Shown here in pieces: positions 1 to 10,800 of a DNA stretch of 28,926 bases (its first letter is position 1; each line of letters begins with the position of its first letter). The translations under genes were made by a program, and so were the position numbers. Origin of the DNA: Chloromonas sp. AAM2 (Eukaryota > Chlorophyta > Chlorophyceae > Chlamydomonadales > Chlamydomonadaceae). The stretch is taken from positions 11,652-40,577 of the forward strand of contig QAXH01005591.1 of assembly GCA_004335635.1 (NCBI GenBank), read 5' to 3'. The notes beneath the pieces were generated by a model. The model searched no databases, had not been told where the DNA came from, and was given only the letters and a program-made list of their open reading frames with translations.

Positions 1-156
1 TAGGTCTTCAGCGTGCAGATGAATGGCTAGGTCTTCAGCGTGCAGATGAATGGCTAGGTCTTCAGCGTGCAGATGAATGGCTGGGTCTTCAGCGTGTAGA
101 TGAATGGGTAGGTCTTCAGCGTGTAGATGAATGGGTAGGTCTTCAGCGTGTAGATG
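1..156. repeat. 27-bp minisatellite, five full copies plus a partial
   Basis: A 27-bp unit (starts taggtcttcagcg, ends gaatggc or gaatggg) repeats head to tail from the first base. The first three copies are nearly identical. Copies 4-6 share a c-to-t change and a g at the end, so two sub-families exist. The array is probably cut by the window edge. The unit is nine codons long. On the minus strand one frame stays open through every copy, repeating LHAEDL-(A/P)-IH, so coding use cannot be excluded. Confidence 0.95.
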
Positions 157-198
157 TCCATCCCGATACTTTGCTATTCGGAGAACGTACTTACTGAG

Positions 199-1835
199 CT
201 ACTGCTCAAGCTGCTGGCAGCTTACCTTGGCCGTTTCCACCTGCGGTAGCTGCGGCTCGTGTGGGCGCTGCTCCATGCCCGCCGCTGCCCCTTGGCTCCC
301 CAGCACGACCTCCAGGCGGTTTTCCTCGAGCACTTGCTGCAGCTCTGCCATGTGCGCCCTGAGATGCTCATCCACCTGAAGGGAGAAGAATGTAGGCAGA
401 TCGAATGAAAGCCGTCTGCATTGGGTTGAAAGCAGAGGAAAATGCTTTGGATGATTGAACGGAAGCAAGCGCGGACAGAAGGGCAAAGAGGAGAAGGTTT
501 GTAAGGGGGTCGAATTCGCATAGGGTAGCACCCGTTGGAATGTGTGCGTTGTATTGGATGAGAGCGCATGGGTTGGATGAGGGCGCATGGGTTGGATGAC
601 AGCGCATGGGTTGGATGACAGCATACGCAAGCGGAACAGGGCTCTGGGATTGTACGAAGAGCGCTGGGAAGATCAGCTGCAGTGCATGCGTTGCAGTAAA
701 GCTGTAGGAAACACCGCTAGACCGTGACAGGTGTGGAAGGGAAACTTTTGGTAGACTTGCCGCGTTGCTCCGTGATTATCACGACACAGGAAGGCCCTGC
801 AGTTTGCTCACCTGCAGGACGATGTGTAAGTGCCAGTAGATGCAGGACACGTGGACATTGTACTGCCTATTGCCTGTACTGTCCGTTACCTGTAGTGCCG
901 TGCTCCCCTCCTGTTGTTCCAGCAGCTCCTTGACCTTCTGATGCAGCAGGTGCACGCGCCGTGGCTCAACCACCAGCACAACCGCAACAAACGACACAAA
1001 CTGAAGGGCCATCAGACCCCAGGTGTACCTAAAGAGCAGAAAAAGAAAACGTACCATATCTTGGCAGTATACTTGGCCACAGGCAAACAAGGGAACACAC
1101 TCAGTCTTGACAGTGCACTCTCTGAGCAGTGCAGCATGCTCATGGCTGGCCGTGCTGGTGTTGTGGGCATAACGCCACGTTTTGTACCACCAAGTGAGCC
1201 TTCTGCAGCCTTTCCTCTCCCAACACCCTCCTTTTCCTTAGGAGCTCACACACTGTAGTGGCAGAGCCATCACATAGCATTAAGTCTGATCCTCAAGTCT
1301 GACCAGATCCCATCAGAGCAGGTTCATCACTGCATACAGGTGTGCAACCAGCCAGCCGAAAAGCCTACTGCCGTCTCTGTCAACTAACCTAAGAAGACAT
1401 AACATTTTGTGGAAGGTATGTAAATAACATTGTAGAAGAATATTGATTTAAAAGGTATTGATTACTCATTATCTTGTGTTTCGCCCCTGTTGCCCTACCA
1501 TGTGGCTGCGCGTCTTATCTTGTCCCCCCAGAGCTGCTCTGCCGTGTACCGCTCCCGCATGGCCGCCATGTACCGCTCCTGGGCGTGGTCAACCGACATA
1601 ACCGCCTCCTCGTGCCCCTCGTGGGCTGCCTTGACCTCGTTGCTGATGCGGCCCTCATCGCGGCACAGGGCAGCGCTGCAGGCAAGGCAGAGAAACGTCA
1701 GAAAAACGTCAGAAACAACACGTTGCGCCAATGTGTTTGTTCATGATGCTAACATGGCCTGGCATGTCCACTCTTACACCCTTTCCTACCAGCTTTGACT
1801 ACTTCTGTACTTGTACCAACGTGAGCGCGCGCGCG

Positions 1836-1906
<71 letters not shown>

Positions 1907-3416
1907 GAGAGTTGGGCATACAAGGTTGGTGCGCTTGGCAAGTTGCCAGTGCGGTTGCTAGGGCGACAGTTCCAAAGCATGCAGCGACCAGATGTTCTGG
2001 CTGACACAATGTCAATGTTCATGTTGTGCTAACTAACTACAGTATCAGCCCTCCGTATCTGCTCGATGTGGCGTTGACAAGGCAGCGTCTGCACAAGGCG
2101 ACCAGTAGTGACCACGCATGTCCGTATGATTGCTAACCGTTGCGTTATACCGTTAACTATATATATACCGTTACACCCAGGTGGCTTTCAATATTTGCAC
2201 ACGCATTTGCTGCACTCGGTCACTCACAAGCGCTGCACGTCATCGTCGGCCCACGAGCCCTTGCGCTCCAGCAGCTTGTTCAGGTCCCGCTGCAGCTGAA
2301 TCTGACGATCCATGGCCGTTTCATAGGCCTGTGCATGCAGGCCACGTTGGTTGTTGACATGGGTGGATGCATGGATACAGCACTGTGCTGGATGACAGCT
2401 GAAAGCTGTGCACACACCTTTGACACTGTGCTGTCATATGCGAAAATTAGGTGATGAGCGCATCAGTCTGATGAAGGCAGCACCATGTATTCAAGGCCTC
2501 ACCTGCTTACGTTGTGCTGCTGTGTGCTTGGCGGCAGTGAGCGCATGATCAGTGGTGGTGACTTGCGTCTTGAGAATCTCCACCTCTGAATAGCCAGTCA
2601 GCTGCAGACAAAGCAACCAAACTCTTTCCACTTCATACTCAGAAGCATGACCCACTAACGTTGCATCCATCTCCTACTCGGAGGCATGACCATCAGGCAT
2701 GGAGCTTGTTCAGGCTTGCAGACATGTCCTACACATTCAAAAGCTGAATCAGATCGTGGACAGCCTGGATGTGTGCGAATTCAGGTCCGCACGCGTAGTT
2801 CATAAAGGAATGTGGGCAGACAAGAAGAGCAGCACAACAGTGGGGAGGGAAGGTGCTCAAGCGTCTGTGCCAAGGCGCAGTCAACTGGCATTTGTGAGCA
2901 TGAGCCGTTTGGCAGCTGAAGACTTACGTCATTGAGCATCCTGGATGCTTCATACAGCTTTTGGAGGCTTTTGCTGTTTGAGTTGGTGGTTGAGGTGGGT
3001 GTCGCATGCTGCACCCCACCAAAAGCCACCCGCTGCTTCAGCTCGTGAAACTTTTGAACAGCAGCAGCAGCCACCACATCGGCACGAGACTTGGCAGCAG
3101 CAATGGCGCTCTCAATGTGTGCTGCTAACTGCTGTTGCTGTTGTTGCTCCTGCTGTGCATGCTGCCCCTTCGCTGTTTTGGTGGGCGGAGCCTCTGCCGG
3201 CCGCGATGGTGAAGCATCCTTTCCGATGGCTGTGCCTTCGCAATCCTTGCTGGCAGAAGCTTCTCGTTCCCTGTCGCCCGCGGGCTTATCAGGTGGTTGA
3301 GTGGAAAGCCAGCGACAGTGAAAGTGACTTCGGCTCGCCCTTTGTACAAGTGTGTCCCAGGCAGCATGGGCTTGCAGGGTGCCAACGCTATGCCAGAACG
3401 TCTGTAGTGCCCGCAT
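199..3416 (-). CDS. She9/Mdm33-like mitochondrial inner membrane protein
   Basis: Exons 3416-2928, 2601-2503, 2328-2228, 1675-1499, 1028-890 and 375-199 join in phase to 393 residues. Residues 1-40 are rich in Arg, His and Ser and look like a mitochondrial presequence. A low-complexity linker with a Gln run (about 85-96) follows. Residues 160-285 form a coiled coil containing LNDLTGYSEVE, LQRDLNKLLERK and AEQLWGDKIRRAATW, the hallmark blocks of fungal She9/Mdm33 (from memory of the family). One membrane span (about 290-311, YTWGLMALQFV onward) is followed by a basic VEPRR turn. In yeast Mdm33 acts in inner-membrane shape and fission; the same role here is inferred. The 3' end is uncertain. 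Exon 6 reads to TAG at 199-201, but a good donor (GTAAGC, 225-220) could instead splice to exons outside the window. Confidence 0.82.
376..889 (-). other. Intron 5 of the Mdm33-like gene
   Basis: This 514-bp intron lies between the exon ending the membrane-span region and the last exon. Its donor is GTAACG at 889 and its acceptor CTTCAG at 376-381. It holds a 19-bp tandem repeat at 553-623 and no other recognisable feature. The long minus-strand open frame running into it from the last exon is intronic up to position 375. Confidence 0.7.
553..623. repeat. 19-bp tandem repeat, about four copies
   Basis: The unit ttggatgagagcgcatggg recurs at 19-bp spacing with one or two substitutions per copy. 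It lies inside intron 5 of the Mdm33-like gene and has no coding role in the model. Confidence 0.85.
1825..1902. repeat. Compound microsatellite (GC)13(GA)26
   Basis: Thirteen GC dinucleotides (1825-1850) run directly into 26 GA dinucleotides (1851-1902). The array lies in intron 3 of the Mdm33-like gene (2227-1676). In the sense of that gene it reads as a long CT tract followed by alternating CG. Alternating GC favours Z-DNA and homopurine GA favours triplex DNA, so slippage and length polymorphism are likely. Open frames through it are repeat artefacts. Confidence 0.98.
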
Positions 3417-3700
3417 GACGCATGGCTCAACTCATGAGCACCAGCAGCTTGTCTCCTGCCTCGCTTTGCGTTGGTCACACTTGACAAAAAGGTGTTCTCT
3501 AGTTTGCGGAGCTATCTGTCCAACTCATTAAGAGAAAGCATGTTGGATGTGCACAGGACACAAGTGTGTAGTGTGACATGGTGTGAGCGAGTCATCCATG
3601 TGTGTGACAGTTGAGTGACGAGATCCAAGGTTGTTTGTTTTAGCGTTAACAGTTGAGCGGTAACAGGTACTGCGGCTTGGCCTCTCTGGCCTCTCTGTTA

Positions 3701-3821
3701 TCACAAGAGGGGAGGGATTCCAACCCGTCCAACCTACATGTGAAGGGGATTGCGACACACCCGGACAGTAATGGTGGTGGCCAAACCCTCGAGGTGCTAT
3801 CCTGACCGCATACCTCGTTAG
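3701..3821 (-). repeat. 121-bp dispersed repeat, copy 1 (SINE-like)
   Basis: It matches 4648-4768 over 121 bp with four substitutions, and a diverged copy lies in opposite orientation at about 14400-14517. The minus strand is taken as sense because it carries GGTTGGAATCC (3725-3715), one base from the tRNA-type pol III B box GGTTCGANNCC. A clear A box at normal spacing is not evident, so a SINE origin is only a suggestion. I see no target-site duplication. Confidence 0.8.
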
Positions 3822-4647
3822 ACCCAGAATGGGGCCTGAAAACATGTGCATATCGTTCAATGTTGTGCTGATTGGCATCCACAAAATGCAGGATACATCA
3901 AGCGTCATCAATTTTTCATGAAGTTGCTGACCAAGCATGGCCAGTTACACTGTGCACTTGTAATGCTGTGAGATGTAAGCATGGACGCACGGTGGTTGTT
4001 GATGTTGACAAGCCAGAGGCACTTCATTCGTAGCCATTTCACAAACAACCACGATCTGATCCACTGCATCTGTTCCAAGACAAGTGCAACGTCGCCGCAG
4101 CGTGTATGCTTACATTTGAGTTGGTCCCTTCAAGGGCCTCACATGCATCGAGCAAGGATTTGTAAAGCCATGCACGTGGCGGTGAGCTCGGTGCTGCAAG
4201 CTGCTGGCATGAAGCCTGCCTTGCCACAAAGCGCAGCCTCAAGGCAAATGCAACACACACTGTCAAAAATGAATGATACCGAGCACTGTCTGTTGCCTTA
4301 CCACGACATTGTTGTACCGACCTGACTATCACCAACAGGACAGCAAGCCCAAACATTCCTACACCATCATGAGTGGCGGTCTTGGCCATCTGCAAAGACA
4401 TCTAGCATTTCGCACAAAATGCAACAAGATCTTCCCAATTCACTAAACGAGGTGTACTGTATGGTCCCAACAACAGATAGAGCAAACCCAGGGTTACAAT
4501 TGTATCCTTTCTTTTCCCAACTGGCGAACAGGAAGACATGCCCTCACCCACATATCCAACAGGCACGATTCTGCGTGCAGACGATCATGCAAAGCACATT
4601 GAATGGCCACGTTCTGCAAACCATGCACGCTGCATGCATGTCACATG

Positions 4648-4768
4648 TCACAAGAGGGGAGGGATTCCAACCCGTCCAACCTACATGTGAAGGGGATTGC
4701 GACACACCAGGACATTAATGGTGGTGGCCAACCCCTCGAGGTGCCATCCTGACCGCATACCTCGTTAG
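4648..4768 (-). repeat. 121-bp dispersed repeat, copy 2
   Basis: About 97% identical to copy 1 (four mismatches in 121 bp) and in the same direction. The flanks differ outside the 121 bp: catg versus ttat on the left and tgcc versus accc on the right. That sharply defines the element's ends and argues for dispersal rather than a larger segmental duplication. Confidence 0.85.
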
Positions 4769-6576
4769 TGCCTAAGCAGCCCGGGTGGCTGGAGCCGTTG
4801 GTTTTGCCAACCATGTTCGGTGCTAGCTGGCCCCCCCTCACAAGGAAAGGGACAATCAGGCAGCCAGGCCAGAAGTAAAAGCAGGAAAAGCGCCCTTTGG
4901 GCAGGTACACACGCAGTCACTACTCTAAAATTGATGTAGCACACGACCCAGAGCCTTTGCCATTTAGTCACAAACCAAGCCTGTCGCATTTGAGCATGCA
5001 GCATTTGAGAGTGGCCTAGGTTGCCATGAAGGGAAAAGCAGCATTGATTAATCACCACAGTTGTTAAAGCCGATGCTGCTAGATGCCTCGCCTCTGACTA
5101 ATGTGGCCAGAGGATAAACGAGAGCTTTGTGGTACTCTGTTACTGTTCATAGATGGGAAAGCATTTTGAAAACATGGAGCGATGACAAGATTTGATTGAT
5201 ATGGATATGCCAAAGGAGGCACGCAATACGTGTAGCGAAGTGAATGGGCTAGCAAAGTGATGGGCCTGAGGACCAGCTTCATGCCTCCTGATGACGATGA
5301 GATGCAGAGTTGAGTTCATGATTGCAGGCAGCAAGCAAACACTGACAGCAAAAGTGTCAACAAGCAAAATCTCGCAGACTTCAACTATTGCAAATCAGCA
5401 AGCCGTGCTCAGTGGCATTCTCCCTGCACGTCCTGTGGTTTAGCAGGTAACACATGTGCCATGGCCTGCCCCACTGTTGGTGTTTGGCCTGCCCCACAAA
5501 CAGGTCACCAGCTGGAAATGAGTCTGTTCCCTCCAATTTCACAAAATTCTGTACTTTTGCACTGATTACCTCCATATAACTCGTTAGTGGCATACGGTTA
5601 TAACATATAAACGCTGTTCGGAACGCTATTCAACACAAAACGCAAGACCTAAAAACTCAAGCTTGCATGCCCTTGATGCATGGTTGTACAGGAAACGCTG
5701 TGGCAGCAGTTCAGTGCCAGACTGAAGCACCATGTGCCGCAAGCAAGGAAAGAGCTCACGCGGTTGGGTTAGTCACCAAATGTCATGCATGACTGCAATA
5801 GGTGCTGCGTAGCACATGTATCTCATGCCAACAACAGTGCTCTCCACGCACTTGCACACGTGCTTTTGCAAAAACAAGTGCACGTTCCTTTTCCCATTAC
5901 CAACGCCGCACAACACGGCACGCACACAGCCTAAAGTTGTCCTGTTAAATGCAGCATGGAAAGCAGATGTATCCCTGTATTGGTTTCTAACGACCCCCAG
6001 TCCGAGTATCAAATAGTGTGCATCAAACTGCATCGCTCCTAGCCTTATGTGGTATTGGCGGTCGATCAGGCATGCATGCGACACTCCAGGCCATTTTAAG
6101 GTAACGTATGATAATCCAGGATACAGAAAAGCTGCTTATCATTTCTTTGACCTCCCCCCCTGTGCCCCCCGGCCATAGCCAAACCATGCCTCAGAAAAGC
6201 GACTGACTTTGCGCTCTTCTTTTCTTGCCCTAGCTTCAGGTGTCCGATGTGACCACAGGTGCCCCCCGTCGCATTTGGCCCTCTTTTCTTCATCTGCTAC
6301 TCTGAAAAGAATATGAAGTTCTGCTATAGCCCTGCAAGCCCACAGCCTGAAGCCTTGACGTCAAGGGCAACCATCACTAAGCACAGCATTGGGACAGCAT
6401 CGTCCTCTGGGTAGCAGTATGCCACCTGCCGGCACTGCTCCAGAAACAAGCATTCGACCGATCTCTGGAGACCCACGTTGCCAGATGTGAATGCCACCTT
6501 AGCATGGCATGTGCCAAAGGGCAAACCAGGTAGAAGGCCCACAGCACACCGTACCCAGTCAGTGGTGCTATGACCG

Positions 6577-6581
6577 TTACA
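6577..6581 (-). promoter_or_regulatory. Candidate TGTAA polyadenylation signal of the cyclase gene
   Basis: TGTAA on the minus strand lies about 287 bases downstream of the cyclase stop. UGUAA is the usual poly(A) signal of many green algae. A pentamer occurs often by chance, so only position and strand support this. Confidence 0.3.
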
Positions 6582-6867
6582 TAAACGCAGGAGCTATATT
6601 TTTGGGATCATATCCAATAAGTACGTGTGGCCAGGCCTCACCAGGGCAGACGTAGTCTTGCAGCGCTATCACTCTGGATGACGGGGCAGTTCCAGGCAGC
6701 GGTACACCTGGCTCATATGGACGACAAAACTCGGTTTTCATGCGGATAGACATTGTACAAGGGTACCAAATCGTAATGCGTTGTCGCTCTTGCTGAGATG
6801 ATGGGCACGATGCTATGGCAATTTGAACTGTGGTAACGATCGCAACAGGGACCATGCTCTGGAGGTA

Positions 6868-7827
6868 TTAAAGGCGCGAACCGTTGAACGTGGCGGAGGC
6901 ATCCTCCGGCTCTCCATCGCTGCACAGGTCAGCAGTTACGTCCAGCGACTTCCGCATCCCTAGCTTTACCTCCACAGATCGGGAGCGGAAGACGTCCTGC
7001 AAACGCAGCCACGTTGAGCTAGCCCCACTGGTCCTTGACAAATCACGTGTTGGTGGTCCGCGCTGGCTGGAATGCTTGGTGGGTGGTCCATGCAATCCGC
7101 GGGTTGTCGATCTTGGGCTAAGGCGATCTGCGAAGTCCACCGAACAGGTGCTAGCGAACATGGACTGGCGCCGCCTGCCTCGGCTTCCCGCACCGGCCCA
7201 GTGCGTCTGGCCTGCCTTGGCGGGGCGCCTGGTTTCCGGCGTAGCCTGCGGTTTTGACACGCCCACGTGGTAGATAGCGGAGCGTGGTGGTGAGTCCATC
7301 ACAGCATCAGATGAGAGGCGTGACTGTCTTGTCTCACTGAACACAGCATGCCCGCTTTTGTGCGATTGAATGCCACGGAGGGATGCCGATTTTGGCAGCT
7401 GGCTTACGCTCAGCTCGCAAGGCCGTGCTTGGTCTGGCAAGGGAGGGCTAAACAAGTAACCCTCCTCCTCAGGAAGCATAGCAGGTCCGGCACGCGGCTT
7501 GACTGCTCCCGGTAATTCCTCTTGCCCAGGCCACGGACATGCGCGCGGCTCACATTCACCCCTTCCTGTTGACAGAGAGGATGCAGGCTCCTGCTGAATT
7601 TCTTCCCAACCAGCCCGTTCACTTCTGCTTAGGGGGAAGCTCGGCGAGCCTTCGCTTCCTTCCTCTGTTGGGACGAAGTTGCTGCTCAAACGCGTGGGTT
7701 CCCTGTGTCTGACATGAATCACGGCAGCCTGATCCCTGCTCTGTCGAGCTGTGCTGCCACAGGCAAAAGGTTGTTTGCTGGGTGTAGCCATTGAACACTG
7801 AACCAGCTGCATTTCTTCGTTCACACC
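6868..7827 (-). other. Single-exon C-terminal tail of the cyclase
   Basis: The last exon (960 nt) starts with GVNEEMQLVQCSM, which completes the C2 fold, then adds about 300 residues rich in Ser, Arg and Pro before TAA at 6868. Many RS, RSxS and SPR motifs suggest kinase target sites and intrinsic disorder. No fold is recognised. The open frame extends upstream to 8193, but that part is intron: the acceptor at 7828 and the phase of the previous exon (ending 8094) fix the start. Confidence 0.7.
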
Positions 7828-10800
7828 CTGGGCGCACAGGCAACCACAAAGGCACCACTCAGTCATCAGTTGCGAGACGTTGGGATTACCAGGCTGAGCT
7901 AGGATCTGGCATCTGACTGAAGGCGAATGACCTGGCTTAAGGGCTAACATCACAATGCATAGAAGCTTGACGTCAAGCTGAAAGTTTCGTGAACCAGCGA
8001 CGGGAACAGAAAAGCACCTCTCGTCTTGGTCACCTTCGGTTGAATAAGCAGCTCCGGCAGTGTTGCAGCTCTTCAATCCGCACACAAGCGCACCTTGAGG
8101 TTGAAACCGCCAAGCAGTTGTGCATCGACGCTCTGCAAATGAAGTTCCAGTGCGGACATCCCGAGCGCCGCTGACCACGCTTTGTCGGAGCACCAGACCT
8201 GGCCAGAGCCTGCCTTTTCAGCGATACGTGCACTCCTGTTCATCACACGACCCCTGCACAAGCAGTGCACAAGCTCCACTGCGATCGCACAGTTCGCAGT
8301 CCAGCCCTGCAACGCCATGGTACCATGCGATGATTGAAAGGCTGTATTGACATGTGTTTGTGGCAATAGCCGCAGTGTGTGCTGAGTGGAAAATTTATTT
8401 GCTAGATCATCAGAATGGTCAAGCCTTCAGAAGACTGATGTGCCTGGTTTATGTAGGTACTGTACCCACCGATATGCCATACGCCCTGACGTCGGATTGA
8501 TCTTGGCATGCACTGGCCCCATATCAATCCCTACTTTGAACCTCGGACCTCTAAAGAGCACTTGCACGTGCGCTGAGCTTGGTCCTGCGAATAAAACAGC
8601 CACGAGTAGATACTAGAGGCGCTGCCAGACAAGCCCAGCAGGCCAACACACGTCAACATCGCAGCACCGCACACCTCCAACAGTAACTTCATCACCAGAA
8701 ATATCGGCTGCAGCTTTCTGAAGGGCGCCCATTTGGCACAAGGAGGTGCCTTACGGCTCTGTTTGGCGGAACGTGCAATGCATGTGGCAATGGTGATGCC
8801 CTTCCGGGCAGTGCAGCTGACAGAGGCGTGCAGTGGCAATGCATGCACAGCTGTGCAGCCATGGCATGGGGTTGCCCGGGGCCTTTGCTATCACTGAGGT
8901 GAGCCGCTAGGTGGTGTGCTGATGGCTAAGTGATCAGAAGGCCCGTGACACTGATAGATGACCCCGTCCAAGGTATTCATTCGCATACCCTTGCACTTAC
9001 GATTGATCCGCTGGCTAAGCGTGCTACTGAATTCCTGAGAGTTTGGCTGGTCGATAGAGGAGTCAAACACAGCACTGCCCCTGCGTATCATTGGTGCACT
9101 AAGCACACTGCTCCTCATATTGGCATTGAAGTCACTCTCCCCTCTCTGTAATGCCACCACAACCTGCAAGCAGCAAAGGCGTGAAAAGCGTTGACCCACA
9201 GCTTTTCCAGCGTTCAAGGCATCCAGATACGACACTTGGGTCGTCTCTCGGCTCCGTTACACATCCGGCCTCACCGTGGGCTGTCATTGTAGTATGAATT
9301 CGTCTGCACGTGATGCTCACATCAGTAACAAACCTAGAAGGCGTTCCTTCTCAACTCACCTCCTCGCACAGCTCGTGTTCGAGTAGTTCCTCAGGCCAGT
9401 TCTCCGATTTCAGCTTGTCGATCAACTGAAGACCCCACATCACGGCCGACGCCGGCGACGTGAAAGCAGCCAGACAGAGACCACTGGCCATCTCCATAAT
9501 GTAAGCATTATTCGCTCCATCACTCGCGTCGTTGGGTGTGGCTGTGATGCGCTGGATCAAATCAGCTGCCACGATCTCGCATTTCAAAAGTGCCTCTTGG
9601 GCTAGCTCTCGATTCCACGCCATTAGAGTGCTCATGCCCACTGCATTTGCGAACACTACAGCCACGTCACCGAGCGGTGCGTCCAACACCGATGCCTGCG
9701 CAGCAGGGTAAGATGTACGGTGAGTTGGTCAACAGCTTGCATCCTTTGCGTGGACGTGCTCGTGATGTGCACTCCCACCTTGTAAGATGTACGTACAACA
9801 TCAACAACTGCATGCGTGCCACGCGCTGTGCTTCAGTCTTGATTTCATGCGCACCTGTAGGATTGACACGTCGCGCATGTGGGGCTTGACGAAAGCAAGT
9901 CGCTGCTCTAAGCCATCTACAACCATCTGATACACGCTCGTAGGCGGCAGGCCGGGGTTCTTGGCGAATTGAACATCTCCCATGTTCATGATCATGCCCA
10001 CAGACTCCTTGCTCAGTAGATCGCTGGGCAGCTCCTCAAACGTGCTTTGCGTCATGAGCACCTGCCCGCCGTGCCCGCAATCTGCGATCAGAGTCAGGTA
10101 TACCTGGGGTTATGCGTGCATGCCATTGCAGCTCGCTAGACCGCCTACTGCCTTTTTTGTGACCGCAGGTGCTGCGCAAGGCTCTGGATCACCATGCGCT
10201 GCAGGCCTGGCCATCGCAAATGCTGACCACACTTGCTGTGATATGCCGGCTGATAGTTCAAGTGAGTTGCAATGCACGCCTGCAGTAAGCCTACTCCCAT
10301 GTGCAATTGATGCGCCTCACCTGCAACGGCCTTGGCCAAGCCAAGCGGTTGCCCACCATACTGCACACGGCCCGTAGTTTTGTTGAGAACTGCGTCTTCT
10401 GCCAACGAGATACCAGTGTGCATGCCAACACGGACACGCAATCCTCTGTGACAGACAAGACATGGCAAAAGTTGGCACAATGAATGGCAGTGGAAGTTGT
10501 AATGTGTGGATAAGCGTCTCTTTATACCAGTGAGTGTAGTTTAGGTGCACAGACGTTTAGGTGCACAGACGTAGGTGGTCGACTAGGGCACCAACAAACA
10601 ATTGTCAGGGTCAGATTACAACAAACCAGAACGGCTTGTGAATGTGGGCATTCTGGTACAACATGCTGCCCCTGCTCTGTCCCCTGTTTTGGCACCGCTT
10701 TCGTCGTGCCCCCGATCAATCTTGGCAGACATCAGCAGCTAAGGCTCTGTATGAGGGTGTTCCTTTTCGTTCTATAAGTCATCACCTGAACACCAATCGA

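Larger units (their letters stand above)
3417..6867. other. Intergenic region without a supported gene
   Basis: This lies between the Mdm33-like gene's start and the cyclase stop, with both genes on the minus strand. Only short unrelated open frames occur. I found no splice-compatible exon chain or recognisable domain on either strand. It contains two direct copies of a 121-bp dispersed repeat (3701-3821, 4648-4768). The left part should hold the Mdm33-like promoter, the right part the cyclase 3' untranslated region. Confidence 0.6.

Noticed and set aside
1..156. CRISPR array
   Set aside because: The units are head to tail with no spacers, in a eukaryotic intron-rich context.
1731..2032. Several open frames rich in Arg-Ala, Arg-Glu or Ser-Leu
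   Set aside because: They are translations of the (GC)n(GA)n microsatellite on both strands.
4783..4900. Possible tRNA gene next to repeat copy 2
   Set aside because: No cloverleaf with matching acceptor stem and A and B boxes could be formed by eye.
3528..4910. Two minus-strand frames sharing a similar peptide (NEVCGQD...VAIPFTCRLDG)
   Set aside because: The similarity comes from the 121-bp dispersed repeat; the frames diverge fully outside it and show no gene structure.
7828..8193. Upstream 366 bp of a 441-codon open frame ending at 6868
   Set aside because: The cyclase acceptor at 7828 and the phase of the exon ending at 8094 show this part is intron and other-frame exon; only 7827-6868 is coding in this frame.
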